Part shown: one piece after another, positions 1-13,100 of the stretch
Layout: each line of letters starts with the position of its first letter
How positions within the stretch are numbered: the stretch's first letter is position 1
NCBI GenBank assembly: GCA_013397435.1
Contig: VZRG01002524.1
Location: 17,084 to 81,083, forward strand
DNA length: 64,000 nucleotides
Source of the DNA: Erythrocercus mccallii
Lineage: Eukaryota > Chordata > Aves > Passeriformes > Dicruridae
Direction: 5' to 3'
The notes under the pieces: generated by a model
Told to the model about the DNA's origin: nothing
What the model saw: the letters and a program-made list of their open reading frames with translations, nothing else
Databases searched by the model: none
Translations under genes and position numbers: made by a program

Positions 1-98
1 TTTCCAAGTGACAGAAAATCCCCAAACCCAAACAACAAAGATGATTAGTGAGTTCTTAATTTGCTATGGTTTGGGGTTTTTTTTATGTGTGGCTTTTT

Positions 99-120
99 GG
101 GGGGGGCGGGGGGGGGAGGG
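99..120 (+). repeat. G-run, possible G-quadruplex
   Basis: Eight Gs, a C, nine Gs, an A and three Gs follow one another here, after a TTGGGGTTTT stretch about 25 bases upstream. The two long runs can be divided into enough G-tracts for an intramolecular quadruplex. No gene or promoter is visible next to it, so it may be only a low-complexity tract; long G homopolymers are also prone to length errors in assemblies. Confidence 0.5.
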
Positions 121-400
121 TTTAAGTAAAATAAAACATGAAGTAGTCTTGGGTTTTTAAATAACAGTGATAAATAATGTTTCAGTGCCCTAAGATTACG
201 TAAATAAAATGCAAACTTTCTCTGTGAAATGTACTTTAGGTGAATGAAATTAAATAACTTAAAAAATCCTTTTAAAATTGAGAGTACTGGTGTGTATGGG
301 TGTACTCCTAACCATTTTATTTTTCCAAGAAGGGATGTCCAGGTGCTTAACAATGGCAAAATAACCAATCATTGTACAAAATGATGCATGAAAACGTGTT

Positions 401-898
401 TGTAGTGTATGAAAACAAGACTCACAAGCTGAGAGCAAAATGAATCTGTTTATTGCAGCATCAAGACAGCCTTAAGACTTACACACTTAGTGCGTGTTAT
501 GTTATGACCCTAGGTTGGAGACAGATACGAAGATCATGCAACAAAACAGCCCAGATTTACCATGGCCGTCCCCTTTTATGTTCCCATGCCTGAGCACCTG
601 ATTGGTCGGGGTCTCAGCACCGCCCAGCTCCCTGGCCAATGAGATGTCTGCATTCAAGGTTGAATGGGATTGGCTGGGGTCCCTGTTTGAGTTCAAATCC
701 AACCTATCATTGCCCACCCAGGGACTTGTTCACTTCTTTTCTATATCAAACTGGGCTGGCTGAATTGGGTTTCTTATTTATGGCCAAATTTATCTGTCCA
801 GCTACAGACCAGCTGTGCTGTGAGAAGTGTGAGAATCTTTCTTCGATCCTTTGCACGCAGCCCAGTTGCAGGCCTGTAATAAATCTGTTGGCCTGACA
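401..898 (-). mobile_element. LTR-like element, minus strand (solo LTR)
   Basis: Read on the minus strand, this GC-richer block has the order of a retroviral LTR. CCAAT-type boxes lie at 668-673 and 601-605, a TATA-type box (CATAAAAGGGG) at 570-580, and an AATAAA signal about 120 bases further on at 449-454, followed by a short U5-like tail. The minus-strand start TGTCAGG (898) and a possible ...CTACA end (401) fit the TG...CA rule, but the boundaries are estimates. The hexamer GTTTGT occurs at 398-403 and 899-904 and could be the target duplication, but using it would leave a non-canonical left terminus. No gag, pol or env frame is adjacent, so a solo LTR is most likely. The family is not identified. 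Open frames inside it on both strands do not look like genes. Confidence 0.6.
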
Positions 899-904
899 GT
901 TTGT

Positions 905-3696
905 TAGTTTTCTCAAGGCTTGCAGGCTTTGAAGAAACAGGATGCTTTTCTGTTCGTAGATATATAAGTATAATCTAAGTTCTTCCATACTTCCCAGGAA
1001 TTTTCTGCAGTGTCAGGTTTTGCTGTTTTCTTACAAGTGCTTATAGCTGTTTTTAAAGCACTAACATATACATTATTTATTAGTTTATTTACACAGTTAA
1101 CTTTTTGATGTGAAAATGTGACATTTATAATGTAGGGTTAAAAATCAATGGTAGCATTGCATAACCAACCTGATTATCTCTCGGCCTGTCCTTGGGTCAG
1201 GAGCTGAGTAGAGGGGAGGAATGGGAAGAGCTCTCCCTGTGCAGCTGTAGTTTGTGGTGGAGTTGGGGCAGCAGGTGTGGCATGAGCTGTACTGGAGCCT
1301 CATTCCTGGGAGTGCTGTGGCCCTGGTGTCCCACTCAGCTGCACCTTGGCTTACACCTTTGGGGCTGGCAAGATCCGAGGATCAAGGGGCTGTGCACCTG
1401 TGCTGAATGAACAGTAGCAGAGGCATTTTGAGAGTCAGCAGCAGAGATGCAAACCAGCTGGATAGCCTTGTGAAGGTGGGTGCTGTGAGCAGAAGTGTGT
1501 AAGAGCTAAAAGTTACCAGCATGCTGTTTGGAAGCTGGACAGCTGTGATTATTTGACAATAGACCAAGGAAATATTTGTGCAATGCCATGAAGAGTAGTG
1601 TGGGCCATACATTAGGATAAGCAATTGGAAAAGATAATTTTTTTAATGCCCTCTGAACTCTCAATGGGATGCCTTCTATTTTAAGTTTTTGTGCTCTGTT
1701 CCAGGTGTAGATTTGTATGTTTTGATTCCTTGTAACTGTATTTCATACCAATACCTAAGTACTCATGTCTGAGCAATATATTACTGTGCTTTAGCAATGT
1801 TTTCTATTTTTTCATGAAAAGTAACAAAACTGAGGGTCAACTATTTTGATAGGATTTTCTATAATGAGGGATGATCTTTTAGTTGTGGTGCAAGAGAGCC
1901 TGAAAATGATGTGCATGGATAAGTGGAGATACAGCATGAACAGTGCTTGTACTCTAAAATTTATTCTATGTGCAACTGTAGACTTTTTAAGAGAAAATAA
2001 TTCTGAATTGGAAGCTAAACAAGGGAAACTTGGTCCTGGCCTGAAGAGGAGTTGCAATATACTGATCACATTTATTAGCAGAAATAGAAAAGGCACTTTT
2101 TTTTTCTTGCTGGTCTATAGTTATTTCACATAGTGATTATCAAGTTGCGCCTGCACACAATTAAAATGGAAGCATTCAAAACTCAATTTCAACTTGAATT
2201 ATTTGTAAAAGAGCTGATTGTTTTGTAGTATTTGTTTTATGCACACAAAATTAATACTGGATGTCTTAGAATGGGAAGGTCTTCTAAATTCTACATTACA
2301 AATGTTTATTGCAACATAAATGTAACACTCAGCGGATATTTCCCAGGATTCTATTTTTAACTGCTTTTATAAGAAAAATTCAAATAACTTGCTGTTCATT
2401 GAAGAACTGGGGACTAAATTGTGACTTCTTGGGACTAAATTGTGTTGATTTAATCACAGAATTTTAAATAGAATTTAACTGTTCAAGTAGCTTCAACTTT
2501 TGAATAATTGATTGAAGACATAATATTTTTACTCTTTGGTGCTCCAGATAGAGATACCTTTCACTGAGAGCCCACAATACATTAATGTAGCTTGTGCAGA
2601 TTTCAACTGGATGATATATTTTGCAAAATCAACAATGTTGATCCTGGCATAAAATCAGGTCAAGTGCATAAGCACTTAATGCTGTGAACATTTTTTCCGC
2701 TGGCTGGGACAGAGAGTGGATGTTCTACTAGCAGATTTTGTCTGCAAATTGTTTGTTTATACAATCTCGAGCTCTGAATAACAAGCATGAAGAAGCTTTA
2801 GTTCAAAATTATTAGAATTAAGAGTTTGAAAGCTCATACATGCTGGAGGAATGCCAAGTGACTGCCTTGTGCTTTTATATTTCTTTAGATAACAGCATAT
2901 CCTTCTATACAGAAAGCCATAACTGTCTGTATGTGTTACATATTCTTGTTAACAGCAAAGACTTTACCCTTCACTAGAATGAAATTGATGGTCATACAAT
3001 TTAAAGTTGTATGAGAGTCTCGAAGGAAACTTCCCCGCTCTAGGCAGAGTGAGTAGTGCTGCATTTAATGTTCAGGCAGAGAAAGAGCAAGTTCAGTACC
3101 TGGTGAAGTACCTGAGCTGAGTGAGGAAATCCCTGGGTTTGGGAATGGGGATACTTGGAATGTTGATTAGGTGGCAGCACATGTGTGAAAGATCGTGACC
3201 TGCCTTGTTTAATCGCGCTGCAAACGTTCTGCACCTTCGGCAGAGCACACACAATTGGATGGATCCTCCTTTATGGGAAAATCCGTACTCCACTGCCACT
3301 TGACACTTTGTAACGCATAAATGGCAGCTTCATCCTGGGATGAGGACGGGTGTCAGCTACACAGATTTAGGAATTTGTTAGAAGTTTCATATGGGCAGAG
3401 TTTTGGGTAAAGTGGGAGAAATGCTTGTATGTTTACATATCATTAGTTTATTGATGGGAATAATTGGTGGGTTTTTTGGTTGGGGCTTGGCTTTTTTTCT
3501 TCCTTTTTTTTTCTCCACCCCTGCATACTTCCCCCAGCTAGTGGAAGAGCAGAATAACAGACTTCATATTTTGTTAGTGGAACAGTTGACACTTTTTTTT
3601 TTTTGTATAAATGAAAAAAAGATGAACATAAATGAATGTAATAACAACCTTTTGAAATACAGCAGGGAGGAAAAATAATGATCATGACATGGGTCA
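905..3696. other. AT-rich non-coding stretch
   Basis: I see no gene here. A GC-richer patch at about 1190-1480 has short open frames on both strands but no splice-bounded exon I can support; it could be an old, unrecognised repeat. A 14-base direct repeat (GGGACTAAATTGTG) occurs at 2410-2423 and 2431-2444. The remainder is AT-rich with short homopolymer runs, for example a T tract near 3593-3604. Confidence 0.5.
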
Positions 3697-3782
3697 ACTG
3701 AAAATAAAAATCAAGTCCTCAAACCTATGTAGTAAGTTAATGGCAAAGCCTGAAATAGAACTGGCCTGCTTACTCTTCTACT
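3697..3782 (-). repeat. MIR-like SINE relic, minus strand
   Basis: The segment resembles the reverse complement of a mammalian-wide interspersed repeat (CORE-SINE) body. It has an ACTGA-like start, then GTAGTAAGTTAATGGCAAAGCC, compared with CTAGTAAGTGGCAGAGCC in MIR, followed by a degenerate match to the GGATTTGAACCCAGGTC box. Similarity is partial, with small insertions, as expected for a copy predating the bird-mammal split. The comparison is from memory without alignment, so a chance match is possible. Confidence 0.35.
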
Positions 3783-5834
3783 TATGTAATTTCTGAGGAT
3801 ATACTTGCATCTGTCAGGTAGAGGAAACAAAAGCAGTCTCAGGCTCTGTCAGTGTTTTCGTTTAAGGCAAATATCCTTTGCCTTGTTGTGCTTTCTGCAA
3901 ATGCTTGAGAATTTGATTTGTCATGTATCTGACGAGTCAGGATTGTAAATGTGTGCACACACACAGTGCCTACTTTGGCATGTTTTCCTTCTTTATTTTC
4001 TGAATTCTTTAAAAATATTTGACTTTCTGTCTAAAGAAAAGTAAAATTTAATACAATGAAATTTGAGGAACAAGTGTTCACAATACGGATTATCCTTTTT
4101 CACTACTGTTCCTATATTTTAAAATCCTCTTTGTAAAGGTAGCTTGTAAGCACACCTATAGGTTTCACATAATTATTGCCACCTCCTAGACATTACTTTG
4201 GTAACAGCAATGATGTCATTATGCTGCTGTAGTATCTTTACAAATTAAAAGGAATGATTAACCAGGGAAATGGATTTGTTAAGACAGCCGTGCATGTTGC
4301 CTTTTTTTGCCAGACTATTTAGCCCATAGACCAGGGCAGTACATCAACTGCAGGTGACCATGTGGTTCAGCTGATGTCACAGTCTTCTACTGTGATTTTG
4401 GTCTTATCTGCATACAAAAATTTGCTTGTACTGATTTGTTTAGCATGGTAGTACTAGAAAATCAGGGAGATATGCTCTAAAGACTGGCAAAAGAGAAACA
4501 TTTAAAGGGGAAAATGGCATCTCAAAATGCTGAAGAGTGGTTTAAATGCCAGACATTATCATATCTAAAGAAACCTGGTCTCCTTCAAAAGGTTTTACAT
4601 TGAATATGTTCTCTGGAGCCTACTATGGCATATAGTGTTTTTCTGTTACCTGTAAAAGCTGTCTTAATTGTTTGGCATACATTAGACTGTCTGTTTTTGG
4701 TGATAGCTTGGTTGTGAATACACTCAAAAGAGGGAAAAAAGCTTTAGCTCACTGATGCTGTGGAGCTGCTTGTAGATAGCTGGAACATTCTTATCAGCCA
4801 CCTGGTGGGAGAGGTATGGGCTGTTTGAGGAAGCTCCTACATTAAAAGTGGGAAAGGAAGCTGGGAAGACTTGCATTCCAACAAGGTGCTACTGTTTGCC
4901 TTTATTTTTGTGTTTGAGGTGACTACTACACAAAATAGATACTGGAATCCTCTGGCCTCACTGATGTGATATCCTTGAAAATATGTGCAGCTGGGATATC
5001 CTAGTGCTGTTTCCTGCTGGATGTGCATGGGTTGCTTTTATGCTGATGACTGAGTAGAAGTGTTTCTTCTTGATTCATATTTGCTTTGCTGTGTGTTTGG
5101 AAATTTGTGTCTGCATCTGGAGCCTTTTAATGGGCACTTGAACATGCCATTGCCGTGCCAGGAGTGGATTCCCCCTGATGAAGCAAGACTTCATCACAAC
5201 ACAGACTGCACAGCAGCTGGAGCTATCCTGCAGTGTGGGCATGGAGTGATCTACTCTGTTTGTGTGCTGTGCACACTGAGGACTGGCAGCTGGCAAAGAT
5301 GCCGTGTGGATAAGCAGTTCTGGAATCAAGAAATTTTAGCAAATGAAACCCTGTTTTTTCCTCTCTGCAGCAGTAATGGCTAGAAATTTCCTCATGACCA
5401 GCAGTTTCCTTGTCAGTGAAAACTATAAAACTGTATATGACAAAATTAACATAAATTTTGAGAATTTCACTTACTGCATTGGAAAGGGAATGCAAATAAA
5501 GTGAAATTGAACAAGACTCTAGCTGTTGGTAGAGCCATCTCTGATCCTCGATATACCCTTTTAGCTGTTAAACTCTTCAACTGCTTCAGACTTAACAGCC
5601 AAGGTAAAAATAGCACCTACAGAACTTGGCAGAAGTAGGTGGATGAAGCCAATTCCATAATCTATTTGGTGAATAAAATGCTGATGCGAAAACCGGAACA
5701 TTGTTCTAAAGAGCTTTATGGTTCTGTTGTTGTATTAATATCAAATTTTTTGTCTTCTGAAAATTTATTACTTTAACAGAATATGTTTGTGCAATCAAAA
5801 CACCTTTGAATGGGTGCAAACCGTATAGGTATTT
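3783..5834. other. AT-rich non-coding stretch
   Basis: No recognisable gene, RNA or repeat is visible. A 107-codon plus-strand frame at 5060-5383 and overlapping minus frames exist, but they have no domain, no clear splice borders and no similarity I recognise. The slightly GC-richer part around 5100-5340 could be an old repeat. Confidence 0.45.
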
Positions 5835-6280
5835 TAAAAGCATGTGGTTGTTGAAGGTGGGATGGACTCACATTGGAAAAGTTCATGCAGGACTATATTC
5901 CATGTGAGGGACCCCAGGCTGGAGGAGGGGAACGACTCTGAGCAGCGGCCGAAACAACCTGTGATGAACTAACCATCAGGCCCATTCCCTGTCTTCCTGT
6001 GTTGCTGAGAAGAGGGGAGAGAGCTTGGGAAGGAGAGAGCAGTAGGAGGGAGGTAGTTTTAAGATTTATTTTACTTTTCATTATTCTATTCTGATTTTAT
6101 AAGTAATAAATTCAGTTAATATTCCCAATTCGAGTCTGTTTTGCCTGTGAATGGTATTTTGTGTAATCTCTCTCCTGGACCTTAACCCATGAACCTTCAT
6201 TATATTTTCTCTCCTCTGTCCACTTGTGAAGGGAAGTGATAAAGTGGCTTTGGTGGGTGCCTGGTGTCCAACCCATGACA
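5835..6280 (+). mobile_element. 5'-truncated ERVL-type LTR
   Basis: This is a second, older and shorter copy of the LTR found complete at 48426-49423. Shared landmarks in order are GAAGTTCATGCAG-like sequence (about 5878), GAGGGACCCCA, GAGCAGCGG, GTGATGAACT, CCCTGTCTTCCTG, TTATTTTACTTTTCATTAT, TCTGATTTTATAAGTAATAAATTCA with its AATAAA signal near 6105, GTCTGTTTTGCC and the terminal ...GACA at 6277-6280. The 5' half of the family is missing and the left boundary is approximate. Divergence from the complete copy is obvious by eye, so the two are separate insertions rather than a recent duplication. No internal retroviral sequence follows. Confidence 0.85.
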
Positions 6281-9200
6281 CAGAGTTAATTGGAGAAGTG
6301 TTATGTAATATCTGGTTGTAGACCACACACCTCCTCCCAGGTGTAGCTTTTATGCAAAAATCACATTTGCTTCTGTCATTATCACATGATAGAAGAGCCA
6401 AAAGATTCTGATTTTAAAATACAGATGACATTCTTTACTATCCTGTTTACTTCATTTTCCATATTTTTCTCATTTAATGCAATCCACTGCATTATACCTC
6501 ATAATCTAGAACATAACGTACATGGGCTCTGTGCTATCAGAAGCAGAACTAGCCCCCAGTGAGAAATTGAATATAAACTTGAATATTTTTGTTCATTTTC
6601 ATCAGACTGGATGACAAAACAATGGTTTCAGTTCTTTACAGTCATGATTTCATGACTTTAAATATTCTTCCTTTTATGTCTGACTTAAATGGGTTTTAAA
6701 TTCAGAAGGAACAAGTTCAGAAGAATTTCCAGTAACTTCTTTATGTTGAAAATTAATTGCAATTGAATTATCATGTGTTTCATGCTTAAGGAAGCAGAAA
6801 AGCCTACCTGTAAAGAATTCTGAAGTGCTAATTTTATTTGTCAATAACAATGATAAAAGTTAAAGTTCTCCAGAAATCCAGTCAGTGTGAAGCCGAGCTT
6901 CAGTGTTAGAGAAAAAGAATGCAAGCCAGACTAAGTAATGACATGATAAAATTTTGTGTTGCGTTCTTCCATAAAGTAATATGTTGAATTCTAACTACTG
7001 CATCAAAAATTAAGACATTATAGTGGTATTGAAGAAGACTGTAAAAGTTGATTTCATTTTGAAGCAAAGGCAGTAATAGGTAGGTGGTATCTGAAAAAAT
7101 AAATAATGAGAGAGTTGAAATATATAAACATGTAAATGGATTAAGCAGCGGAACATTTTTCATTTTCTTTGGTAACAGAAACATTTGATGACAGTGAAAA
7201 TTAGTGGGTGGTAACAGGTATCTTTATGGTCTCTTGACAGAAAAACACTTCCATGTGGTTGTTCTTCCCACAAAATCACCCCACCAAAACCTGCACACTC
7301 AGACTGTTTTGCTTGAAAAAGACTTTGGAATCAAGCATTGTAGATTTTATCCTTTCATAGTAGGATTCTCACATTCTAGGCTGCTGTCAAGACTAAATTT
7401 CTTTCGGAAGAAGTAGAGGTGAGTTTAAGGAAAGACATTTTTTTCCTTAGGCATTGGATTCCTTCAGTCTTCTTGCCCTTGAACAAAAAAAAATCATCTG
7501 TGAGAATCGAAAGGAGTTGAATATTTTTGACTAAGAATAGTATTTAAATTTGTGCTTTAAAACCAGTCAAGGATATAAGCAATCACCTCTGAGTCTCCAA
7601 GCAGTAGGAATTAAGCTGGGATGTTTGACTAAGTAGCTTATTCTCATATTTATCTCAGCTTGTATCTCTTGAGCTTTTCTTTGAAGTGTTTAACAAGCAG
7701 GTACTGGAAAGAGCTACAGCAAAGCATTTGATGCCTGGAACTCCTTTCAGAGACTTTCCAGTCGTCCTTGCTGCCTCCTGCTTACCCTCCTGTTGTGGAT
7801 CTGCAGCCATTCTGTGGATATTAGATGCAGTCATTGGGCTGCAAGATTTGCTTCTCTCCATTTGTGTTCTAGCTTCATGTCTCCCATCATTAACGGACGT
7901 TTTCACAGTCTGTCTCAGCAGTGTTTGTCTAACTCATTTCTAAGGCACAATAATCCTGTCCTGCACTGTGCCACTGTGTGACATGGTCTTGCAGAGAACT
8001 GAGGGGCACCAATCCATTGTGAGGATGAAGTTAGGCGCTAGCATGAAAACACAAGGATTTTAACAAGCAAGTCTCATGGCTGGTTTCCTTGTGAAGGATA
8101 TACCCCAATCCAACTTATTGCAGCCCAGTTGCTTTGGTAACGTTTGTCTCCTGAAGCTTTCTAAGTGATGTTGGATATCAGCTGTGTAATGCTTCGGGTG
8201 AGTGTGACCACCCAAAGGGTGGAGAAGGTGCTTCTGAGCATTTCCCACCTGCATCGTGACCCTGTGAGCTGGGATTTGCTGCTGACCCGGCACAACACAC
8301 ATGTTCCCCGACAGAGAGCAGGGAACAGGGGCTCGGTGTCCAGATGTTCACGTGGCTGCCAGAGAAAAGGACAAGGGTGCCAGGCTTGAGGCAACTGCTT
8401 TTGTTTGTCATGCAGAAAATCTGCAGGTGTGTGGCAGCAAGGTAAGCAGGAGACAGCTGGTGATGAAGTTCTGTGTTTAATTGGCTAGTTTCTTCTCTTG
8501 AAGACCCATCCTGCACCCTTTAAACCTTTCATAATTTTAAGTCATTAAGGAGAGAGAAAGGGTAAAGATTGTTTCTCTGGGCTGATACTTTCACCCTGTA
8601 ACATAGTCCTTTATGTTATGAGGCTTTCTTCAGGGCTGTTAGCCAGGTACACGAATCACTGTAGCCTTAATCAAAGAAATAACAACTAAAATGGTGTGAG
8701 AGAAGCTTCCAAAAATTGAACTCACAGTAGACTACAATGCTTTATTAGGCTAATAGGCTTTAGAAAGTGCTTGTTTCCAGATTCCCCTCTTGGAGATGTT
8801 CAAAACATGCTCCTGAGAGCAAGTTGGAAAAAAAAAATCAATAGAGAGTAGTTTTGGCTATCACTTGCTTTTCTGCTGCAATGTGACTGATCCCATCAGA
8901 GTTCACTTGTTAAATGCTGAGAGGCAGAATGCAGGTTCTGGAACCACAGGCTGTATTTTGTCAGGTTGCTTTCTTTTGTCAATTACTGCTGTTTTGAAGA
9001 CACAGAAACTTCACTAATAGCCTAAAGTTCCTTCTTTTACTTTGGGTTAGTAGCTTTCCAGGCATGGAAAACTGACACTGTTTCCTTCAAATTTAAGCTG
9101 TGTTTCATTGCTTGGCAGCATCATGTGTTGATTCTTAGATTTTTCTATAGCTCTTTTTCAGATGACACCTGACTACACTAATAAAAATTTTTTTAAAATA

Positions 9201-10157
9201 AAAATTTATTAATAGCTTATGCAATCTATGCTTTTGCATGGGAATGGCATAATTGGACAGTAGTAAATGATCTAATTTGCATAGAAGTAACAATTTCTTG
9301 ATAAACTACTGAAAATGTGTCCTTTGGGAACACAAATGAGTGTTTTCTTACCAACAATACAAAATGTGGTCTCTCCCAATGGGTAAATTGATTGTAGGGT
9401 TCTGTATCTTCCTTGAACATTTCCTTCAGCAGTTTCGGGTCCATTTACAAATGCTGCAGTGATAACTTATCCAGTGGGTGAATATATCCAGTGTTTGGGT
9501 ACCCACAAAGTGATGTGTCTGCAAAGTGATTAAGCAGAGAAGTTATTTATTATTAAACTTATATAAAAGAAAATCTGGAAGACAACTTCTTCCTTTTAGT
9601 CTCTGAAGCCATTATTTAAATCTCTTAATGTTAATATCTCAGTCTTTTTCTAGTCATTCTTTCTTTTCGATGGACTTGAGGCAATTCTTAGTGTTCTTTC
9701 AGACAGAAGCAGGGACAGTGTGCAGACTTGAAGATGTGAGTGCATTTCAAGATCTGAGTTTTTGATCACAGCATTCTTCACTCTCTTTCCATTAACTTTC
9801 TGATTAGGTTTACATTACAGTTTTCATTATTGCTATTTTCATTATTGAAATACCTATAGTCAGCTCAAGCTATGTATAAAATAATGACAAAATATTTAAC
9901 TACACTGTATATTTAATTTTAAGCATGAAACTGAATAAACTCGATACTTCTGGCAAAACCAGTTCCCTTAATAAGAATAATCAATTATATTTTCCTTTCT
10001 GCCACATGGCCAGACATGCAGGATGATTCTTTCCACCTGGTTTCCTCATGTCATTTGAAAAGCCAGAATTAAAAGGGACAGAACAGGGATTGCAGCCCTC
10101 TCCATGTCATTACACAAACTTTCCCTCTGTGCAGCTGGTACACTGAAAACAAAACTG
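6281..10157. other. AT-rich non-coding stretch
   Basis: No supported gene is visible. Frames of 70-112 codons occur around 7200-7420, 7660-7980 and 8060-8516; the last lies in a GC-richer patch (about 8160-8400) with open frames on both strands and no recognisable protein. Near 9184-9207 the AT-rich word ATAAAAATTT is repeated. The patch at 8.2-8.4 kb is the only part that stands out in composition. Confidence 0.45.
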
Positions 10158-10187
10158 CTTCAGATCTCAGAACTTCAGATCTCAGAA
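10158..10187. repeat. 15-bp tandem duplication, two copies
   Basis: CTTCAGATCTCAGAA occurs twice with no spacer (10158-10172 and 10173-10187), followed by a partial third piece, CTCAGAACTCAAC. This is a simple local duplication of the replication-slippage type, and no function is implied. Confidence 0.9.
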
Positions 10188-13100
10188 CTCAGAACTCAAC
10201 AGATCTTAACTGTGAGAACAAAAAAACTTTAATTCTATATTGTGATTTTTGTCCAAGAGAATTAGTATTAATGTTATTGTGGGGACCCATAATCACCTCA
10301 GTACATCAATGTAAAATGCACCTATGTCTTTCTGTAACTTTTGTGTTGTTTTTCCCCTCCCTCTTGCTGCCCTCCCTGAGCCTGCCACTCCCTGGCTGTG
10401 AAGTGTAGATCTCCTTTTTGAAATATGTGATCTGTAGTGAGAAACCCCCTGAAAATTATGCACTTACCTTCATCTCAACAATTAATTCCTTCAATATTTT
10501 GTGGCATCTGTACAGCCAGTGGTAAGTTCAAATAGTTGGGATAAGCAGAAATTAGAGGAAGTATATAAATAAGCAATTTAATATAGAAACAAGGAAGAAA
10601 AGTGTTTTCTGTGCAAGTGGGTTTTTATGTATGATCTGCAGCCACTTGTCTCCTTGCTGAGAAAACTCAGATCATCTTCAGAGGTCTGAAGACCCTCCCT
10701 AGGAAGGAAATGTCTTTGTGGCTCTTTCTGTAACACTATGTTGTGGCTTCTACCAGCCAGAACAAGGTTGGAGTTTTCACAACCTGAAATTCTGTACATA
10801 CACCCTGTATTCTGAAGCCAGTTTAATTTTACTGATTCATAAATCTTCATGCATAGTCTTTACAGAGCCTCTTAAGCTTGGTCAGTCCTTTATCACAACT
10901 TATTGTATTTGAAATCATCAGGGCCTTTGAGGTCCTAGGTCTGCTATGACTCTGCAAAATTCCTACAGATTGTGGCTAATTTTTTTGCAGGAGCTTTCCT
11001 ATTTTTTGCATATTGATACACTGTTCTCATCTCTCATATAACTAGTGCAGCATTTTGTTCTAAAATGTTGTTGTAAATCACCTTTATGTTTTAAAATGTC
11101 TTTGCAAGGTGGTGGAATGACTTAGCAGAAAATATTGCAGTTGCTGACAGCAGTGTCTTTCCCTTAAGAGATAATGCTTGCAAAAAAAAAAAAAAGAAGA
11201 TAGTGTAAGCAGAAAAAAAATCTGGAAGTCTTATTGTTCACTTTGGTTCCATGACCTTGGACGTATTTAGAAGACTTCTTGGCTTTATGGCTCAAGCAAT
11301 GTGTAGATAGTCCTGTACACAAACCTGACTTATTTTATGAAAGAGGAAAAATGATTTAATCTAGGAGCTTGAAATGAAAGGTAACTAAATTGATTTTATT
11401 TTCCTAAGAAATTTTTATTAAAAATTGACCTCTCAGAGATCTGAACAAATACAGACTCCTAATTTTTTATGTTAGTTCCATTTACTAAGGAAAAGAAAAT
11501 CAGATTTTTAGTTTTGTTTCTTTTCCCCCGAAAACCTTTATCTAATTAAAAACATATGAGTATTGCCTTTATTCCACAAGGTTATTTGATTAATTATATT
11601 ATCTATTTCACTAGTGAGTTTAGTCCTCAGATATTTTTGATTGAAAATAGGACTTTTTAATCTGACTGTATTCATTGTATCATGGGAAATCCTATCCCAG
11701 TTATTTCTCTTTCTCTTTTGGTGCTGATGCTATTTTAAATATCTGATGTCTGTGATAACAGTTATGTGAATTCTGATTTTTATAACACACATCCTGTTTT
11801 ACATATCTTTATTTTATTATTTTTAACCAATCAGACCAAAGGTGTGTTTTGTAGCATCCTGACTTAGTGCATATCTTGCCATGTTTGACCTTTCTATTTA
11901 TTACACGGAAGTGAAGTAGACAGTGTGACAGTGCTGTATATTTATTTATTTATCTTTTCTTTAGTCTAGTCATTTTTTGTTTCTGGATGTCTGGAGGAAC
12001 AATGGGAACTCTCAAGCTTTGCTGGCCAGTTGTGAGGGATGAATGTCTGAGGGTCAATGAATTAATGGACGTACTTAGACTGAGACTGTAGGAAACCCCA
12101 ACCCCTGGCCCAGCACAGACTGTTCAGGCGGCTCTGGGCAGCATGAGACTGCAGTGGCACTTGGACTGCTCTGGGAGCACAGTGCAGCTGCTCTTCATCA
12201 CCTTGAAACTTCACATGAAAAAGACTCTGTCAACTTCTCTGACTTCTCTGACTCCTGACCATGGCAGACCTGAGGTTACTATTGGAGGAATGGCTGTTGG
12301 TGCTTTCTGACAAATCCAGTTCCTACTTGGTGAATTTTTTTAGGAAAGGGAAGAGTACACATACTTAAAACTGAGTGGCAATCATCTTAGGGCAGTAGCA
12401 CCAGATGACATTCTCTCTCCTCCTCTCACCATTTTATCCTCAAACTGGTAATAGTCTTTGACAAGCATTGCTGTGATTAAATAAAGAGACAGATTGCCTT
12501 GCTAAAGGTACTTCACAGAGTAGGAAAAAAAAACTTTGAAGACTGCTTAGATTAATAATTCATAGTTAGTTGATGTAGCAGGACAAACAAAGTACACTCC
12601 AAGTTCCAGTTACCTGGAGATCATGAATGTCACTGCATCCTTAACATAATGGACAAGATGCTGCTTCAGGACTTCCAGGGACAATGTATTCATTGTTCTC
12701 CACTTTGTCCATTGTGGCAATTAATGTGATTAAGCTAGCGCCAAATCTGTTTTAAATACTATTGCACTGGGTTGTTAACTTTAACACTGTCATCATGTTC
12801 TCTCTAGTGCATTTGCCTTATTTAAGGGATGTACTAATGCATAGCATTCACTTGAATCAAGAACATATTAACGTTTCTCTAGTTCTCAAGGTATTACTCA
12901 GTGTTTGTGTATTAAGAATTACGTTGGACTAATAGGGGAAAAATCAGCCCTATATCCCTTAGCCACTTGAAACTCCCACTGACATAGTAACAAGTGTTTT
13001 TATACCCATAGTTTTCAAACCTATTGGTGTTTAGCCAGTTGTACATGTTGTTTTTACCTTTCTATCTTTAATCTTCCAGGCTGCCTAGAATAAAAGAAAA

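Noticed and set aside
688..702. GAGTTCAAATCC as a tRNA T-arm
   Set aside because: No matching A box, anticodon arm or acceptor stem; it lies in the LTR-like element.
877..884. Plus-strand AATAAA suggesting the first LTR is plus-oriented
   Set aside because: No TATA or CCAAT order fits on the plus strand, whereas the minus strand has the full LTR layout.
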